Below the pieces are notes generated by a model that was given only the letters and a program-made list of their open reading frames with translations, ran no database searches and was not told where the DNA came from. From contig NZ_JADC01000009.1 in assembly GCF_000518185.1 (NCBI RefSeq), positions 1 to 64,000 on the forward strand: a stretch of 64,000 nucleotides of DNA. Direction: 5' to 3'. Below, piece after piece: positions 1-10,638 of the stretch. The translations under genes and the position numbers were made by a program. Every line of letters begins with the position of its first letter. The first letter of the stretch is position 1. The DNA comes from Bartonella clarridgeiae ATCC 51734 (GTDB lineage: Bacteria > Pseudomonadota > Alphaproteobacteria > Rhizobiales > Rhizobiaceae).

Positions 1-824
1 GATATATAGATATTCTTAGATATATTGTTAGATATGTTGTTTGTCATTTAACCTCTCTTCAAAAAGAATATTGTTACATATTGACATCCTCTTATCTCTA
101 AAAGTTAAAGACCTCTAATACCATAAGACTTAACAGTTTTAAGTCTCTTTGATCACGAACATTTTATCAAAAGCCTTTATTTAAAATCCTCTACCTAAGA
201 GACAGAAAATTTAAACCATAAAATCTGATATGGATATTGTTATTTTATCAAAATGACAATATTAAGAGCGAAAAAATAATGTTTTTCTTTACAAAATGTG
301 CTTAATTTGCAACAAATACTGTTGAAATTCTCTTTTTGAGAGCAAAGCAGAGATTCATAAAAATTTTTATGTGGTATAGAAACAATGAGGTTTTTGATAA
401 AAATGATTTAATTTGTTTAAGTTAAGTTGTGTGTTCTGTAATGAAGATGAAATCGCTTTAAACATTTTCCGGATGTTTAAAATGTAAGAGAGCCAATATA
501 TAATTGATACGAATTTGGAAGAAAATTAACATACAGATTATTTAAATTTAAATTATAAGCATTTATTCATGTGATAAAACAGTATGAAAATATACGCATA
601 TCAAGAAACTAAGCTTACCTATTTTCATTACTCCAGACTGAAGTAAAAAAAATCAAAATATTTAGACGTACAAAATAATGTAAGTATAAACGTGGAAATT
701 TTTTAGTGTTTTTCTATTCTCTATAATTTTTTCCTATAGCCATTTTATTGACTGCGTATATTTCTTCACGTAAATCATCAATAATAATTTTTGTACTTTT
801 GATTTTCTAAACGGACCTTTGGTA
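1..824. other. AT-rich intergenic region upstream of dapD
   Basis: No convincing coding region is visible on either strand. The first 40 bases carry three AGATAT units at 8, 18 and 30. A short perfect hairpin (8-bp stem AGACTTAA/TTAAGTCT, 126-146) is followed by CTTT and could end a transcript entering from the left. The rest is strongly AT-rich. The dapD promoter must lie near the right end, but no single sigma-70 match stands out. Confidence 0.5.
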
Positions 825-1673
825 ATGACTAATCTCATACAACTTGAAGAAATTATTGAAAAAGCTTTTAATAATCGAGATTCTATCAATTCTGCTACAA
901 AGGGTGAAATTCGCGAGAGTGTTGAGCACATATTAAATCTTCTCGATAAAGGTGAGATTCGTGTAGCTCAACGTCAAGATGATGGTCAATGGCATGTTCA
1001 TCAATGGTTAAAAAAAGCTGTTCTTTTGTCCTTTCGACTTCACTCTATGTGTATCATTTCTGGTGGTGCAAATGAAACGCATTGGTGGGATAAAATACCT
1101 TCAAAATTTTCTGGTTGGCGAGAAGTTGATTTTAAAAAAGCAAATTTTCGCTTAGTTCCGGGGGCAATTGTACGTCATTCTGCTTATATTGCTCCTAATG
1201 TGATATTAATGCCTTCTTTTGTTAATATTGGTGCCTATGTGGGTGAAGGGACAATGATTGACACATGGGCGTCTGTTGGTTCATGTGCACAAATTGGTCG
1301 ATATGTTCATCTGTCTGGTGGTGTAGGTATCGGGGGCGTTTTAGAACCATTGCAAGCAGGTCCGACAATTATTGAAGATCATTGTTTTATTGGTGCACGC
1401 TCTGAAATTGTTGAGGGTTGTATTATCCGTGAAGGTGCTGTTTTAGGCATGGGAGTTTTTATTGGAAAATCCACTAAAATTATTGATCGTATAACAGGTG
1501 AAGTTTTTATCGGTGAAGTACCTGCTTATTCAGTTATTGTTCCAGGTTCGTACTGTGGGAAACCACTACCAAATGGTGAAATAGGTCCCAATCTTTACTG
1601 CGCCGTTATCGTTAAACGCGTTGACCAAAAAACACGAGAAAAAACATCAATTAATGATTTATTGCGTGATTAA
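825..1673 (+). CDS. dapD: 2,3,4,5-tetrahydropyridine-2,6-dicarboxylate N-succinyltransferase
   Basis: This enzyme transfers succinyl from succinyl-CoA to tetrahydrodipicolinate in the succinylase branch of lysine and meso-diaminopimelate synthesis, so it supplies peptidoglycan precursors in the cytoplasm. The product is 282 residues from the ATG at 825, the usual length for alphaproteobacterial DapD. A TTG two codons upstream would add only two residues and is less likely. The N-terminal helical domain is followed from about residue 100 by a left-handed beta-helix of hexapeptide repeats (for example [32 protein letters not shown]). The C-terminal part with [18 protein letters not shown] is typical of the family. 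It stands alone, converging on lepA, with no other dap gene adjacent. Confidence 0.96.
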   Translation: MTNLIQLEEIIEKAFNNRDSINSATKGEIRESVEHILNLLDKGEIRVAQRQDDGQWHVHQWLKKAVLLSFRLHSMCIISGGANETHWWDKIPSKFSGWREVDFKKANFRLVPGAIVRHSAYIAPNVILMPSFVNIGAYVGEGTMIDTWASVGSCAQIGRYVHLSGGVGIGGVLEPLQAGPTIIEDHCFIGARSEIVEGCIIREGAVLGMGVFIGKSTKIIDRITGEVFIGEVPAYSVIVPGSYCGKPLPNGEIGPNLYCAVIVKRVDQKTREKTSINDLLRD

Positions 1674-1690
1674 AAAGTATTTTCTAAGAA

Positions 1691-1716
1691 TTATTGATTG
1701 ATAATTAAATCAATAA
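1691..1716. terminator. Hairpin between convergent dapD and lepA
   Basis: A perfect 9-bp inverted repeat, TTATTGATT (1691-1699) and AATCAATAA (1708-1716), encloses an 8-base loop between the dapD stop and the lepA stop. The stem is almost pure A/T and neither side has a long T-run. It is at best a weak bidirectional terminator or transcript-end stabiliser. Confidence 0.3.
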
Positions 1717-1723
1717 TAAAGAG

Positions 1724-3529
1724 TTATTTACTCATTTTAAGTGCTTGAATAAAGGCTGATTGGGGAATTTCTACTTTTCCAAATTGACGCATCCGTTTTT
1801 TACCTGCTTTTTGCTTTTCCAGCAGTTTACGTTTACGGGTAATATCACCACCATAACACTTAGCTGTTACATCTTTTCGTAAAGCACGAATTGTTTCACG
1901 AGCAATAATTTTACCACCAATTGCTGCTTGAATTGGGATCTGAAACATATGTTGAGGAATAAGATCTTTAAGTTTTTCACACATAGAACGCCCACGCTTT
2001 TCCGCTATGCTACGGTGCACAAGCATCGATAATGCGTCAATAGACTCTCCGTTGACCAAAATAGACATTTTAACCAAATCGCCTTCAGAATAATCAGTTA
2101 CTTGATAATCAAAAGAAGCATATCCTTTTGAGATGGATTTCAAACGATCATAAAAATCAAAAATCACCTCATTCAAAGGTAAATCATACATTACCATAGC
2201 TCGCGTACCAACATAGGATAAACCAGTTTGTAACCCACGCCGTTCTTGACAAAGTTCTAAAATAGCTCCGAGATAATTATTGGGTGTCATAATTGTTGCC
2301 CGAATCCACGGTTCTTCAATAGAAACAACTTTAACAACATCAGGCATATCGGCTGGATTATGTAATTCCTTAACAGAACCATCATTCATATTCATGCGGT
2401 AAATAACAGAAGGTGCGGTCGCAATTAAATCTAAATTAAATTCGCGTTCTAGCCTTTCTTGAATAATTTCAAGATGAAGAAGTCCTAAAAAGCCACAACG
2501 AAAGCCAAAGCCTAAAGCAGCTGATGTTTCCATCTCAAAAGAAAAGCTAGCGTCATTTAAACGTAATTTGCCCATAGCTGCGCGTAAATTTTCAAAATCG
2601 GCTGCATCAACTGGAAAAATACCACAAAAAACAACTGGTTGAGCAGGTTTAAAACCAGGCAAGGCTTTTTTACAAGGCCGGCGATCTTCAGTAATAGTAT
2701 CCCCTATTCGTGTATCAGCAACTTCTTTAATAGAAGCAGTTATGAAGCCAATTTCCCCTGGGCCTAATTTATCAACTGAAACCATTTTTGGAGTGAACAC
2801 TCCAACTCGTTCAACTGGATATTTGGCTCCTGTACCCATCATACGAATGGTTTGACCTTTTTTCAAAACACCATCAATCACACGCACTAGAACGATAACA
2901 CCAAGATAAGCATCGTACCAACTATCAACCAGCATCACCTTTAAAGGGTCTATAACGTTGCCAGTATGTGGAGGTGGTAATTGCGTAATAATTTCTTCCA
3001 AAACGTCAGCAATACCAAAGCCTGTTTTCGCTGATATTTCCACGGCTTTAGATGTATCAATACCGATTACATCTTCAATTTGCTCTTTCACACGCTCAGG
3101 TTCTGCAGCTGGAAGATCTACTTTATTAAGTACCACAACTAATTCATGAGAATTATCAATAGCTTGGTAAACATTCGCTAATGTTTGTGCTTCTACTCCT
3201 TGACTAGCGTCTACCACTAAGAGTGATCCTTCACAAGCTGCCAATGAACGCGATACCTCGTAAGCAAAATCAACATGGCCAGGTGTATCAATAAGATTTA
3301 AGATATAAGTTTCACCATTTTTTGCTTTATAGCGTAGACGCACCGTTTGAGCTTTAATAGTGATTCCACGTTCGCGCTCAATATCCATAGAATCAAGCAC
3401 TTGCTCTTTCATTTCCCGTGTTTCGAGACCACCTGTCATTTGGATTAAACGATCAGCCAAAGTGGACTTTCCATGGTCGATATGAGCTACAATGGAGAAA
3501 TTACGAATATAATTGCGATCTATTATCAT
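1724..3529 (-). CDS. lepA: Elongation factor 4 (LepA), ribosome-associated GTPase
   Basis: LepA is a translational GTPase that back-translocates or remodels ribosomes, mainly under ionic stress and during 30S assembly. The 601-residue product has the canonical order: GTPase domain with P-loop AHIDHGKST (residues 15-23), DTPGHVDF switch and NKVDLP; then EF-G-like beta-barrel domains; then the LepA-specific C-terminal domain ending in a basic [16 protein letters not shown]-like tail. The reading frame stays open 12 codons further upstream, to 3565, but family alignments begin at the [13 protein letters not shown] stretch, so I place the start at 3529. It is transcribed alone, convergent with dapD. 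Confidence 0.96.
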   Translation of the reverse strand: MIIDRNYIRNFSIVAHIDHGKSTLADRLIQMTGGLETREMKEQVLDSMDIERERGITIKAQTVRLRYKAKNGETYILNLIDTPGHVDFAYEVSRSLAACEGSLLVVDASQGVEAQTLANVYQAIDNSHELVVVLNKVDLPAAEPERVKEQIEDVIGIDTSKAVEISAKTGFGIADVLEEIITQLPPPHTGNVIDPLKVMLVDSWYDAYLGVIVLVRVIDGVLKKGQTIRMMGTGAKYPVERVGVFTPKMVSVDKLGPGEIGFITASIKEVADTRIGDTITEDRRPCKKALPGFKPAQPVVFCGIFPVDAADFENLRAAMGKLRLNDASFSFEMETSAALGFGFRCGFLGLLHLEIIQERLEREFNLDLIATAPSVIYRMNMNDGSVKELHNPADMPDVVKVVSIEEPWIRATIMTPNNYLGAILELCQERRGLQTGLSYVGTRAMVMYDLPLNEVIFDFYDRLKSISKGYASFDYQVTDYSEGDLVKMSILVNGESIDALSMLVHRSIAEKRGRSMCEKLKDLIPQHMFQIPIQAAIGGKIIARETIRALRKDVTAKCYGGDITRKRKLLEKQKAGKKRMRQFGKVEIPQSAFIQALKMSK

Positions 3530-3933
3530 ACAAGGCGATTTAGCAAAGAATAATACAAAACGCAAAGACCAATACAGACTTTCAAAAATCTTTTAAAAAG
3601 ATAAATAAAAAGTGCTACTAAAAAAATTTTAGTTTTAATTTAAAAAGTGTGAATTCTCTATTGACTAAAATAACACAACAAAAGTCTTTAAAATATTTAA
3701 ATATTCTAATCACATTAAAACTACAGCAACTGTACAAACGGTTTCAGAATGTTGGTGTGACTTAAAAAGCTAAAGAAAAAATATCAAGAACGTATTAATA
3801 CTCTCTTAATCATATCATAATGTGGTGGTTTCTCAATTCGATAACTGATCTTGATTAATGAAAATGTTTAGATTTTTTTTATAATGTTCCTGTTTATTAA
3901 TACTATTTTATGGAAACAATTTTAATGGAGCGA
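3530..3933. other. Intergenic region between lepA and truA
   Basis: About 400 bases of AT-rich DNA lie between two leftward genes. It must hold the lepA promoter and the end of the def-fmt-truA transcript. I see no coding remnant, no clear hairpin with a T-run and no repeat. Confidence 0.5.
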
Positions 3934-4677
3934 TTAATAGTCAACTTTTATCAAATAAAGGCCTGAGGGAGGTGCAACTACACCACAACGAGCGCGATTT
4001 TTAGCATGAAGAGCTGCTTCGAGATCTTCAGCTGTCCAGCGTCCAATACCGACTTCCATCAGACTTCCTGCAAATGAACGAATCTGATGGTGAAGAAAAG
4101 AACGAGCTTGTGCATAAAGGAAAATTTCTTCTCCTTTTCTTTGGATATCTAAGCGTTCAAGAGTACGGATAGGACTTTTGGCTTGGCAGTGAGCTGATCG
4201 GAAAGTGGTAAAATCATGCTGTCCGACAAGTCTTTGAGCTGCTTTATGCATAGCATCAGCGTCTAGTGGTTTTGGTAACCACCAAACGCGCTTGGCATTG
4301 AGAACTGGTGGTGAGCGACGATTGAGAATTTTAAAAAGATAGTGGCGTTTAGTCGCACAAAATCGTGCATCAAAGTTATCGGGAACATTCTGGACATTTA
4401 GAATAGAAATATCTTCTCCTTGTTTCTGCAAATGTGCATTGAGAGCATCACGTACAGTATGCGTATTCCAATTTTTCTCAAAATCAATATGAGCAACTTG
4501 TCCTGTAGCATGGACTCCAGCATCGGTTCTTCCAGCTGTTGTGATGGTTAGTTTTTGTCCGCTAAAGTGAAAAATAGCTTGCTCAATGGAACCTTGTATC
4601 GTACGGAGATTCGCTTGACGTTGCCAGCCAGCATAATTTGAGCCATCATATTCAAGAGTAAGTTTAAAACGTGCCAT
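3934..4677 (-). CDS. truA: tRNA pseudouridine(38-40) synthase TruA
   Basis: TruA isomerises uridines 38-40 in the anticodon arm of many tRNAs. The 247-residue product starts at [12 protein letters not shown]. The catalytic aspartate lies in the diagnostic RTDAGVHA motif (Asp52). The second half carries the conserved [18 protein letters not shown] core and ends in the typical [13 protein letters not shown] tail. The frame is open further upstream to 4740, but that extension overlaps fmt and lacks family similarity. The start at 4677 sits one base after the fmt stop, so truA is the last gene of a def-fmt-truA operon. Confidence 0.96.
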   Translation of the reverse strand: MARFKLTLEYDGSNYAGWQRQANLRTIQGSIEQAIFHFSGQKLTITTAGRTDAGVHATGQVAHIDFEKNWNTHTVRDALNAHLQKQGEDISILNVQNVPDNFDARFCATKRHYLFKILNRRSPPVLNAKRVWWLPKPLDADAMHKAAQRLVGQHDFTTFRSAHCQAKSPIRTLERLDIQRKGEEIFLYAQARSFLHHQIRSFAGSLMEVGIGRWTAEDLEAALHAKNRARCGVVAPPSGLYLIKVDY

Positions 4678-4678
4678 A

Positions 4679-5608
4679 TTAAAAAACTGCAGAAATATTG
4701 GCTCCTCGCAAAAATGTTGCGCGATCAAGAAGTTTGCCACCGGATCTCTGGAGATGAGTTATTTCTATACATCCTTGTCCACAATGAATAATCAATTGCT
4801 CTGATTCTATCCGTCCAATTTCGAGAGAATGCTTTTCTATTAAGCGGCTTCCAAGAATTTTCACCCGTTCGTGTTTACCATTGATATTCATGATGCACCA
4901 ACAACCAGGAACCGGAGAAAGAGCGCAAATGTGCTTATGAATGAATTTGGCAGATTTAGTCCAATCAATTTGAGTTTCTTCTTTTTTGATTTTAGCAGCA
5001 TAGGTCACTCCTTCTGACGATTGTGGAGTAAATTTAAGTTGACCTTTTTCAAGAGCTGATAAAGCTTCTACGATGAGTTTTGCTCCTATATGTGATAGCT
5101 TATCTGAAAGTTCATAAGCTGTCATGTTATCAGTGATAGCAATTGAACGGGATAAAGCAATAGGTCCTGTGTCTAAACCTTCATCCATTTTCATAATCAT
5201 CATCCCTGTTTCTTTGTCACCAGCCATAATTGCACGTTGAATAGGTGCGGCACCACGCCAGCGCGGCAACAGTGAAGCGTGAGCATTGAAACAACCAAAG
5301 CGTGGTGATTCAAGAATAGGTTTGGGCAACAATAACCCATAAGCAACAACAACAGCGACATCAACAGAAAGTTCTGCAAATTGGATTTGCTCTTTAGTTG
5401 TTTTGAGAGTTTGAGGAGTGAAAACGGGAATCGATTTCTCTTTTGCTGCAATTTGAACAGGAGAAGGAGACAATTTGAGACCACGCCGCCCTGCTGGACG
5501 AGGAGGTTGGCTATAAACTGCTACGATGTTATGACCTGCTTCTAATAAAGCGTACAAAATGGGTACAGAAAAACTCGGTGTTCCCATAAAGCTTAATCGT
5601 AATGCCAT
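4679..5608 (-). CDS. fmt: Methionyl-tRNA formyltransferase
   Basis: Fmt transfers a formyl group from 10-formyl-tetrahydrofolate to initiator Met-tRNA. The product is 309 residues, normal for the family. The N-terminal Rossmann-type domain begins [15 protein letters not shown]. The active-site region contains the diagnostic [17 protein letters not shown] stretch with its Asn and His, followed by [12 protein letters not shown], which carries the catalytic Asp. The C-terminal OB-like domain, which binds the tRNA acceptor stem, follows from about residue 205. It lies between def and truA with gaps of 14 and 1 bases, so the formylation and deformylation enzymes are co-transcribed, as in many bacteria. 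Confidence 0.97.
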   Translation of the reverse strand: MALRLSFMGTPSFSVPILYALLEAGHNIVAVYSQPPRPAGRRGLKLSPSPVQIAAKEKSIPVFTPQTLKTTKEQIQFAELSVDVAVVVAYGLLLPKPILESPRFGCFNAHASLLPRWRGAAPIQRAIMAGDKETGMMIMKMDEGLDTGPIALSRSIAITDNMTAYELSDKLSHIGAKLIVEALSALEKGQLKFTPQSSEGVTYAAKIKKEETQIDWTKSAKFIHKHICALSPVPGCWCIMNINGKHERVKILGSRLIEKHSLEIGRIESEQLIIHCGQGCIEITHLQRSGGKLLDRATFLRGANISAVF

Positions 5609-5622
5609 TATAAAACTGCTTT

Positions 5623-6138
5623 CTATGCATTTTGCTTTTTTGCACGTTTTTTAAATTTTCGTATTACCATATCACGTTTGATTTTTGAAATGTGGTCAAT
5701 AAAAAGACAACCATTCAAGTGATCAATTTCATGTTGCAAGCAAGTAGCCAAAAGATCATCTGCCTCAATCTCTGCCTGTTTTCCTTCACGATCTCTATAG
5801 CAAATACGGAGGTATTTGGGACGTTCAACTTCTGCGTAATATTCAGGAATAGAAAGACAACCTTCTCGGTAAATATTACGCTCATTTGATATCCATAAAA
5901 TTTCTGGATTAATAACAACAAGAGGATTTTTAGGGGCATCTTTTGAGGAGATATCTAAAACTAACATCCGCAATGGCACACCAACCTGAACCGCCGCAAG
6001 TCCAATACCTTGGGCATTATACATAGTTTCTAGCATATCATCAGCTAATTTTTGAATAATTGAATCAATATGCTCAACTGGTTTTGAAACTTCACGTAAA
6101 ATAGGATCAGGTAAAATAACTAAAGGCTTTATTGGCAT
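5623..6138 (-). CDS. def: Peptide deformylase
   Basis: This enzyme removes the N-formyl group from nascent proteins. The 171-residue product shows all three metal and active-site motifs: GIGLAAVQ (residues 44-51), EGCLS with metal ligand Cys94, and QHEIDH with metal ligands His136 and His140 and catalytic Glu137. The C-terminus is short and basic ([11 protein letters not shown]), as in type I Gram-negative deformylases. It is the first gene of the leftward def-fmt-truA operon and divergent from rmuC. The promoters of both must share the 65-base gap 6139-6203. Confidence 0.97.
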   Translation of the reverse strand: MPIKPLVILPDPILREVSKPVEHIDSIIQKLADDMLETMYNAQGIGLAAVQVGVPLRMLVLDISSKDAPKNPLVVINPEILWISNERNIYREGCLSIPEYYAEVERPKYLRICYRDREGKQAEIEADDLLATCLQHEIDHLNGCLFIDHISKIKRDMVIRKFKKRAKKQNA

Positions 6139-6203
6139 AGTAAATATAATAAAAATGATTTTATAAATTAACGTTGAATTTATTACAGATAAGCATTGAA
6201 TAA

Positions 6204-7439
6204 GTGGATGTATTTTTTTGCGACAAAACCGCTATATTTGCTTTTATGTTTGATTCGCTTTTCTTAATAATGCCCTTTGGGTGGCATTTTAGTCAACTGG
6301 TGATTTTTTTTGTTCTAATTGGTGTAGTGCTTTTAATCATTATGCGTAATAACCGGAAAAAAGCCATTTGGGAACGTTGGGAACGTGAAGTGGCTGAACG
6401 TTCTCGCGAAGCACAAATGCAGATGGCTACGTTGCTGCAAACACAAATTGAAATGCAAGGGCGTATGCAAACAATGGCAGAGATTTTTGGTCAAAGGCAG
6501 TTTGAATTGAATCAATCTATTTGCGAGCAACTCAATGGAATGAGAACCAGTTTAGATCAAACTCTTCAGGTACAAACTAGGTCTACTTATGAAAATTTGA
6601 CTCGTTTACAAGAGCGTTTGGCAGTGATAGATGCAGCACAAAATAATATTAAGTCGCTCACTGGACAGGTTGTTCAATTACAAGCTATTTTAAATAATAA
6701 ACAGACACGAGGTGCTTTTGGTCAGGGACGAATGGAAGCAATTATTGCTGATGCTTTACCATCTAGTGCTTATGTTTTCCAAGCGATTCTTTCAAATGGA
6801 AAACGACCTGATTGTCTTATTCATATGCCTAATAAGGCACCAGCTCTTGTTGTTGATGCTAAATTTCCTTTAGAAGCTTGGAATGCAATGCGTGAGGCAT
6901 CATCATCTCAAGAACGTCAGGAAGCTGAACGCCAATTTCGCAATGATATGGATGTTCATATTCGTGATATTAAGCAAAAATATTTAATTCCTGGAGAAAC
7001 ACATGATACAGCTTTTCTCTTTGTGCCATCGGAATCTATTTTTGCAACAATCTATGAGAATTTTGAGTCATTAGTGCAAAAGGCCAATCGAGCACATGTG
7101 ATTATTGTATCACCTTCTTTATTAATGTTATCTATTCAAGTTGTGCAAACTATTATGAAAGATGCAAGGATGCGTGAACAAGCGCATTTAATCCAATCAG
7201 AAGTGATAAAATTAATGGAAGATTTTGAACGAATGGATATACGTGTTCGCGCTTTACAGAAACATTTTTACAAAATGGGTGAAGATATCGAAGCAATTTT
7301 GGCATCGTCATCTAAAATTATGAAACGGGTTAATCGCATTGAATCTTTAGAATTACAAGAAAATGATTCTATATCGAAGCCGATAACAACAAATACTCAA
7401 CCTCAATCAAAAACTTTGCATTTAGATGATAAGGAGTAA
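6204..7439 (+). CDS. rmuC: DNA recombination protein RmuC homologue
   Basis: RmuC-family proteins limit recombination at inverted repeats; a nuclease-like fold has been inferred for the family. The product is 411 residues from the GTG at 6204. An ATG at 6246 would remove 14 residues and is equally plausible. There is one N-terminal transmembrane helix (about residues 20-45), then a long coiled coil rich in Glu, Gln and Arg (about 55-165). The RmuC domain follows with the conserved [12 protein letters not shown] core, the [16 protein letters not shown] block and [16 protein letters not shown]. Divergent from def; the next gene downstream lies 99 bases away. Confidence 0.9.
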   Translation: MDVFFCDKTAIFAFMFDSLFLIMPFGWHFSQLVIFFVLIGVVLLIIMRNNRKKAIWERWEREVAERSREAQMQMATLLQTQIEMQGRMQTMAEIFGQRQFELNQSICEQLNGMRTSLDQTLQVQTRSTYENLTRLQERLAVIDAAQNNIKSLTGQVVQLQAILNNKQTRGAFGQGRMEAIIADALPSSAYVFQAILSNGKRPDCLIHMPNKAPALVVDAKFPLEAWNAMREASSSQERQEAERQFRNDMDVHIRDIKQKYLIPGETHDTAFLFVPSESIFATIYENFESLVQKANRAHVIIVSPSLLMLSIQVVQTIMKDARMREQAHLIQSEVIKLMEDFERMDIRVRALQKHFYKMGEDIEAILASSSKIMKRVNRIESLELQENDSISKPITTNTQPQSKTLHLDDKE

Positions 7440-7538
7440 AAGAAGAATATCAAAATACCATATTGATTTTTTTTATTTGTAAATTTAGTAAGAGTTTTCT
7501 AATGATATTCCATTTAATTTTAGGTTCAGGGAAAACAG

Positions 7539-8129
7539 GTGATACGGCACTTTTTTTTGTTAGGCGGATGTGTGCTTATATTAGGAAGTTGTGCTACAAA
7601 ACCTCCTATACATATTAACAACGCTTGTGCTATTTTAGCTCAAAAAGACAGTTTTTTTAATAATTGGAGAAAGGCTTCTAAAAACGCAGAGTTACTGCAT
7701 GGAATTCCTATGCCTATTATTCTTGCAACTATTCGTGTAGAATCAAGTTTTCGTCATAACGCAAGCCCTCCACGTAAAAAACTTTTCGGTTTTATTCCAT
7801 GGAAACGTCGTTCGACGGCTTACGGTTATTCTCAAGCACTTGAGAGTACATGGAATAATTATATCCGTTCTACAGGAAAAGTTTTTGCGTGGCGTACCAG
7901 CTTTGCAGATACAGTAGATTTTATTGCTTGGTATCATCGCCAAAGTGTTCGACGTAATGGTATTAGCCCCAATGATGCATATAATCTCTATTTAAATTAT
8001 CATATGGGGCATGGTGCTTATGCGCGGAACAAAGGCCCTTCGTCTGCTGCTATTGCTAAGACAGCGCAACGTGTAGAAGAGCTATCTAAACTTTATGATC
8101 AGCAATTAAAAGCATGTGGGCGGCGCTAG
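7539..8129 (+). CDS. Putative lipoprotein lytic transglycosylase (SLT-type domain)
   Basis: This is a 196-residue predicted outer-membrane lipoprotein. It has an N-terminal signal peptide ending in the lipobox LGSC (lipidated Cys18), then a small lysozyme-like domain. The IRVESSFRHNA motif supplies the likely catalytic Glu68. The AYGYSQALESTWNNYI and YNLYLNYHMGHGAYAR blocks match the SLT/lysozyme-like fold seen in short alphaproteobacterial transglycosylases. Such enzymes cleave the MurNAc-GlcNAc bond of peptidoglycan to 1,6-anhydro ends. The start is a GTG at 7539, the only one that gives a proper signal peptide. The exact family (MltE- or EmtA-like versus another SLT) is not settled. Confidence 0.8.
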   Translation: MIRHFFLLGGCVLILGSCATKPPIHINNACAILAQKDSFFNNWRKASKNAELLHGIPMPIILATIRVESSFRHNASPPRKKLFGFIPWKRRSTAYGYSQALESTWNNYIRSTGKVFAWRTSFADTVDFIAWYHRQSVRRNGISPNDAYNLYLNYHMGHGAYARNKGPSSAAIAKTAQRVEELSKLYDQQLKACGRR

Positions 8130-8241
8130 AAAAAGCCATGAAATTCTTTTATCAAAATAGTGTAATATTAATGATTGCTGAAATGGGTAGCTGTTATTGA
8201 ATGAATGCTGGGAATAGATATGAATTGCTTCTAATCTCTAT

Positions 8242-8256
8242 TTCTAAGTTTTAGAA
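8242..8256. promoter_or_regulatory. Perfect palindrome TTCTAA-GTT-TTAGAA
   Basis: A perfect 6+3+6 inverted repeat lies between the transglycosylase and the convergent DUF1150 gene. Its half-sites are those of an ICE-type element in inside-out order. It may be the stem of a weak terminator or a protein site; the sequence alone does not decide. Confidence 0.25.
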
Positions 8257-8359
8257 TAATTATCTCTTTTGCTGTGTTTACTGATATAAACACACACTAC
8301 GTCTTATCGAATTTTGGCATGTTGCTTAGGAATGATTCAGAAATTTTGAATCGGTTGAT

Positions 8360-8611
8360 TTATTGAAGTGTTACAATTTTTAGTTCATGCTCATTAGCAC
8401 CCGCGAGGGCGATAGAACGTTCATCGGATAAAATAATTGGGTGTCCTGTTTCTCCGAAAAGAGCCCATATTGTAATTCCTGGGATCATAGGTGGAAGATC
8501 TGGAAAGTTTTTAGCTAGATCATCTGTACAAACTTCTTTTAAATAAGCGATTTGTCGTGCATCAGGAAAGACCGTATCTTGTAACTGTAAGATTTGTTTA
8601 CACTCTTTCAT
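8360..8611 (-). CDS. DUF1150 family protein
   Basis: This is an 83-residue, soluble, acidic protein of the DUF1150 family, which is confined to Rhizobiales and relatives and has no known function. The family signature is the C-terminal stretch with ITIWALFGETGHPIILSDERSIALAGANEHEL. In relatives such genes often sit beside a small heat-shock gene (hsp20/ibpA). Here no such neighbour is present, and the gene stands alone between long noncoding stretches. I see no membrane segment, signal peptide or metal motif. Confidence 0.8.
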   Translation of the reverse strand: MKECKQILQLQDTVFPDARQIAYLKEVCTDDLAKNFPDLPPMIPGITIWALFGETGHPIILSDERSIALAGANEHELKIVTLQ

Positions 8612-9071
8612 TGTATTGATCCTTTATGCATTACCTTCTATTACTTTTTACTACTGGTCTTGATTTTAATTGTGATTGTTAAAGATTAATGGATAAAAGA
8701 CAATTTTTCAACTCAGCATTTGTGATATCGATTACTCTTAACAAGAAGAAGATATATTGAAATTGGTCGAAAGACTACACTGTAATATAAATACTAATAT
8801 TTTGAACTCTTTTTATGCTTTAATGAATGATTAGTTTTTGAGATCATTGATCTTAAATTTAATAAAAAACATGCATGGAATTTTTATTCCCTAACCGTTT
8901 TGATAAAAACGACCAACATTACCAATAATAGGGAGCATCATCAATTTGACGAATATTTCAAATTTTAGAAGAAATAAATATAATTATATAACACCATTGT
9001 GGTAGTTCTGCAAAGCAGCTATTTAGCAAAATTAAACAAAAACTTCAAAAAATAAGATCAAATAGAGTGCA
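8612..9071. other. Intergenic region between the DUF1150 gene and nth
   Basis: This 460-base AT-rich stretch separates two divergent genes, so it should hold both promoters. A small perfect hairpin (CGTTTT-GATA-AAAACG) lies near 8897-8912. A short open stretch on the minus strand around 8885-8960 reads as hydrophobic residues but matches nothing I recognise. Confidence 0.45.
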
Positions 9072-9818
9072 ATGACTGAAAAAGCGATCAAATCATTAAA
9101 ATTAAAGGTGTATAAAGATACCGATACAGTTTATGGAGTGGACGAAATTGCAGAAATATTTCGTCGTTTTTCCATTCAACGTCCTACACCTAAAAGTGAT
9201 CTTAGTTATACTAATGTTTTCACTCTTTTGGTCGCGGTTGTTCTCTCTGCTCAGACTACGGATGCTAGCGTTAACAAAGTTACAAAAAAATTATTTTGCC
9301 TTGCTGATCGACCAGAAAAAATGATTACTTTAGGAAAGGAGGGAATTGCACATCATATCCGTGCGATTGGTCTTTGGCGTGCAAAAGCCCAGAATATTTA
9401 TGAGCTTTGTTGTCGTTTGATTGATCAATATGATGGTCAAGTTCCTGATAGTCGTGAAGCACTTATGACGCTCCCTGGTGTAGGACGTAAAACTGCTAAT
9501 GTTGTTTTGAACATTGCTTTTGGACAACCTACTATGGCAGTGGATACGCATATTTTGCGTCTTGGAAATCGTCTTGGTTTGGCATCGGGAAAAACACCGG
9601 AAGAGGTCGAAGAAAAATTAGTAAAAATTATTCCGGATTGTTATCTACAGCATGCACATCATTGGCTCATTTTACATGGACGTTATATTTGCAAAGCACG
9701 TAAAGTAGAATGCACACAGTGTATCATTTCAGATCTCTGCAAAGCAGCAATTAAAACGAATGCGATTCCAGCGCCTTTAGTTGAAGTTAAAGGGAATGGG
9801 GCTCCAGTTTTTTTTTAA
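9072..9818 (+). CDS. nth: Endonuclease III (DNA glycosylase/AP lyase)
   Basis: Nth removes oxidised pyrimidines and cuts the abasic site in base-excision repair. The product is 248 residues. It has the helix-hairpin-helix [12 protein letters not shown] with catalytic Lys140, the catalytic Asp158 in MAVDTHILR, and the four-cysteine 4Fe-4S cluster loop (Cys207, Cys214, Cys217, Cys223; spacing C-x6-C-x2-C-x5-C). The N-terminal extension of about 25 residues beyond the E. coli enzyme is common in rhizobial Nth. It stands alone upstream of rpmI, and a possible rpmI promoter begins only a few bases after its stop. Confidence 0.96.
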   Translation: MTEKAIKSLKLKVYKDTDTVYGVDEIAEIFRRFSIQRPTPKSDLSYTNVFTLLVAVVLSAQTTDASVNKVTKKLFCLADRPEKMITLGKEGIAHHIRAIGLWRAKAQNIYELCCRLIDQYDGQVPDSREALMTLPGVGRKTANVVLNIAFGQPTMAVDTHILRLGNRLGLASGKTPEEVEEKLVKIIPDCYLQHAHHWLILHGRYICKARKVECTQCIISDLCKAAIKTNAIPAPLVEVKGNGAPVFF

Positions 9819-9825
9819 CACGGAC

Positions 9826-9854
9826 TTGCTATTTTATGCATACTGGCTTATGAA
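9826..9854 (+). promoter_or_regulatory. Candidate sigma-70 promoter of rpmI-rplT
   Basis: TTGCTA (9826-9831) and TATGAA (9849-9854) are separated by 17 bases, just after the nth stop and about 105 bases upstream of rpmI. The spacing is ideal, and both boxes keep four of six consensus positions or better. Chance matches are common in AT-rich DNA, so this is tentative. Confidence 0.35.
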
Positions 9855-9960
9855 ACTGAAATCAGAACTGTCCGGCAGGGCATGCCGTGGCTGTTCAAAT
9901 GTTTACTCGAGCTTTAATCAGCTTTATCGAATTAAAACGTATAACGTATGGAGTAACGAA

Positions 9961-10164
9961 ATGCCCAAAATGAAAACAAAATCATCCGCTAAAAAGCGAT
10001 TTAAAGTTACTGCGACAGGTAAAGTTAAAGCTGCTGCTGCAGGTAAACGACATGGCATGATTAAACGTTCTAATAAGTTTATTCGTGATGCGCGTGGAAT
10101 GATGGTATTAGCTGAACAAGATGCTAAAAAAGTTATTCAGTGTTATTTACCAAATGGCCTTTAA
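9961..10164 (+). CDS. rpmI: 50S ribosomal protein L35
   Basis: L35 is a small basic protein of the large ribosomal subunit. The 67-residue product [15 protein letters not shown]... has the family's lysine-rich start, the [18 protein letters not shown] core and the terminal CYLPNGL. The frame is open upstream to 9781, but the ATG at 9961, preceded by GGAGTAACGAA, is clearly the start. It is followed 33 bases later by rplT. The usual first partner infC (initiation factor IF-3) is not here; nth precedes it. Confidence 0.97.
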   Translation: MPKMKTKSSAKKRFKVTATGKVKAAAAGKRHGMIKRSNKFIRDARGMMVLAEQDAKKVIQCYLPNGL

Positions 10165-10197
10165 GAATTGCACTTTTGATTTTGTAGGAGATTATCC

Positions 10198-10599
10198 ATG
10201 GCACGTGTAAAAAGAGGTGTTACAGCTCATGCTAAGCACAAGAAAATTCTAAAACAGGCTGAGGGTTTTTATGGTCGTCGTAAAAATACCATTCGTGCAG
10301 CTAAAACAGCAGTTGATCGTTCAAAGCAATATGCTTATCGTGATCGTAAGAATAGAAAACGCACTTTTCGTGCTTTGTGGATACAAAGAATCAATGCTGC
10401 TGTTCGCGTGGAAGGTTTGACTTATGGGCGTTTTATTGATGGTCTATCAAAGGCTGGTATTAAGATTGATCGTAAGATTCTTTCTGATATAGCTATTAAT
10501 GAGCCAACAATATTTAATGCTTTGGTGGCTTCCGCAAAGAAAGCTTTAGAATATTTGAAAAACACAACACCTAATGCTTTTGAAAGCGCTGTCAAGTAG
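10198..10599 (+). CDS. rplT: 50S ribosomal protein L20
   Basis: L20 binds 23S rRNA early in large-subunit assembly. In E. coli and Bacillus it also represses its own operon. The 133-residue product starts [21 protein letters not shown] and carries the [12 protein letters not shown]-like block (here [15 protein letters not shown]), the [23 protein letters not shown] core and a C-terminal extension rich in alanine that is usual in Rhizobiales. It is preceded by a clear GGAG ribosome-binding site and forms an operon with rpmI. A T-run hairpin follows at 10639-10670. Confidence 0.97.
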   Translation: MARVKRGVTAHAKHKKILKQAEGFYGRRKNTIRAAKTAVDRSKQYAYRDRKNRKRTFRALWIQRINAAVRVEGLTYGRFIDGLSKAGIKIDRKILSDIAINEPTIFNALVASAKKALEYLKNTTPNAFESAVK

Positions 10600-10638
10600 C
10601 CAGCTGCGTTCTCTTTAGGCATTCATTTATTCGGGATT

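Noticed and set aside
1-40. Three AGATAT units at the window start, considered as a repeat array
   Set aside because: Too short and irregular (spacings of 10 and 12) and in AT-rich DNA; no spacer structure that would suggest a CRISPR or iteron array.
8885-8960. Hydrophobic minus-strand reading between the DUF1150 gene and nth
   Set aside because: Short, stop-terminated, without recognisable family similarity.
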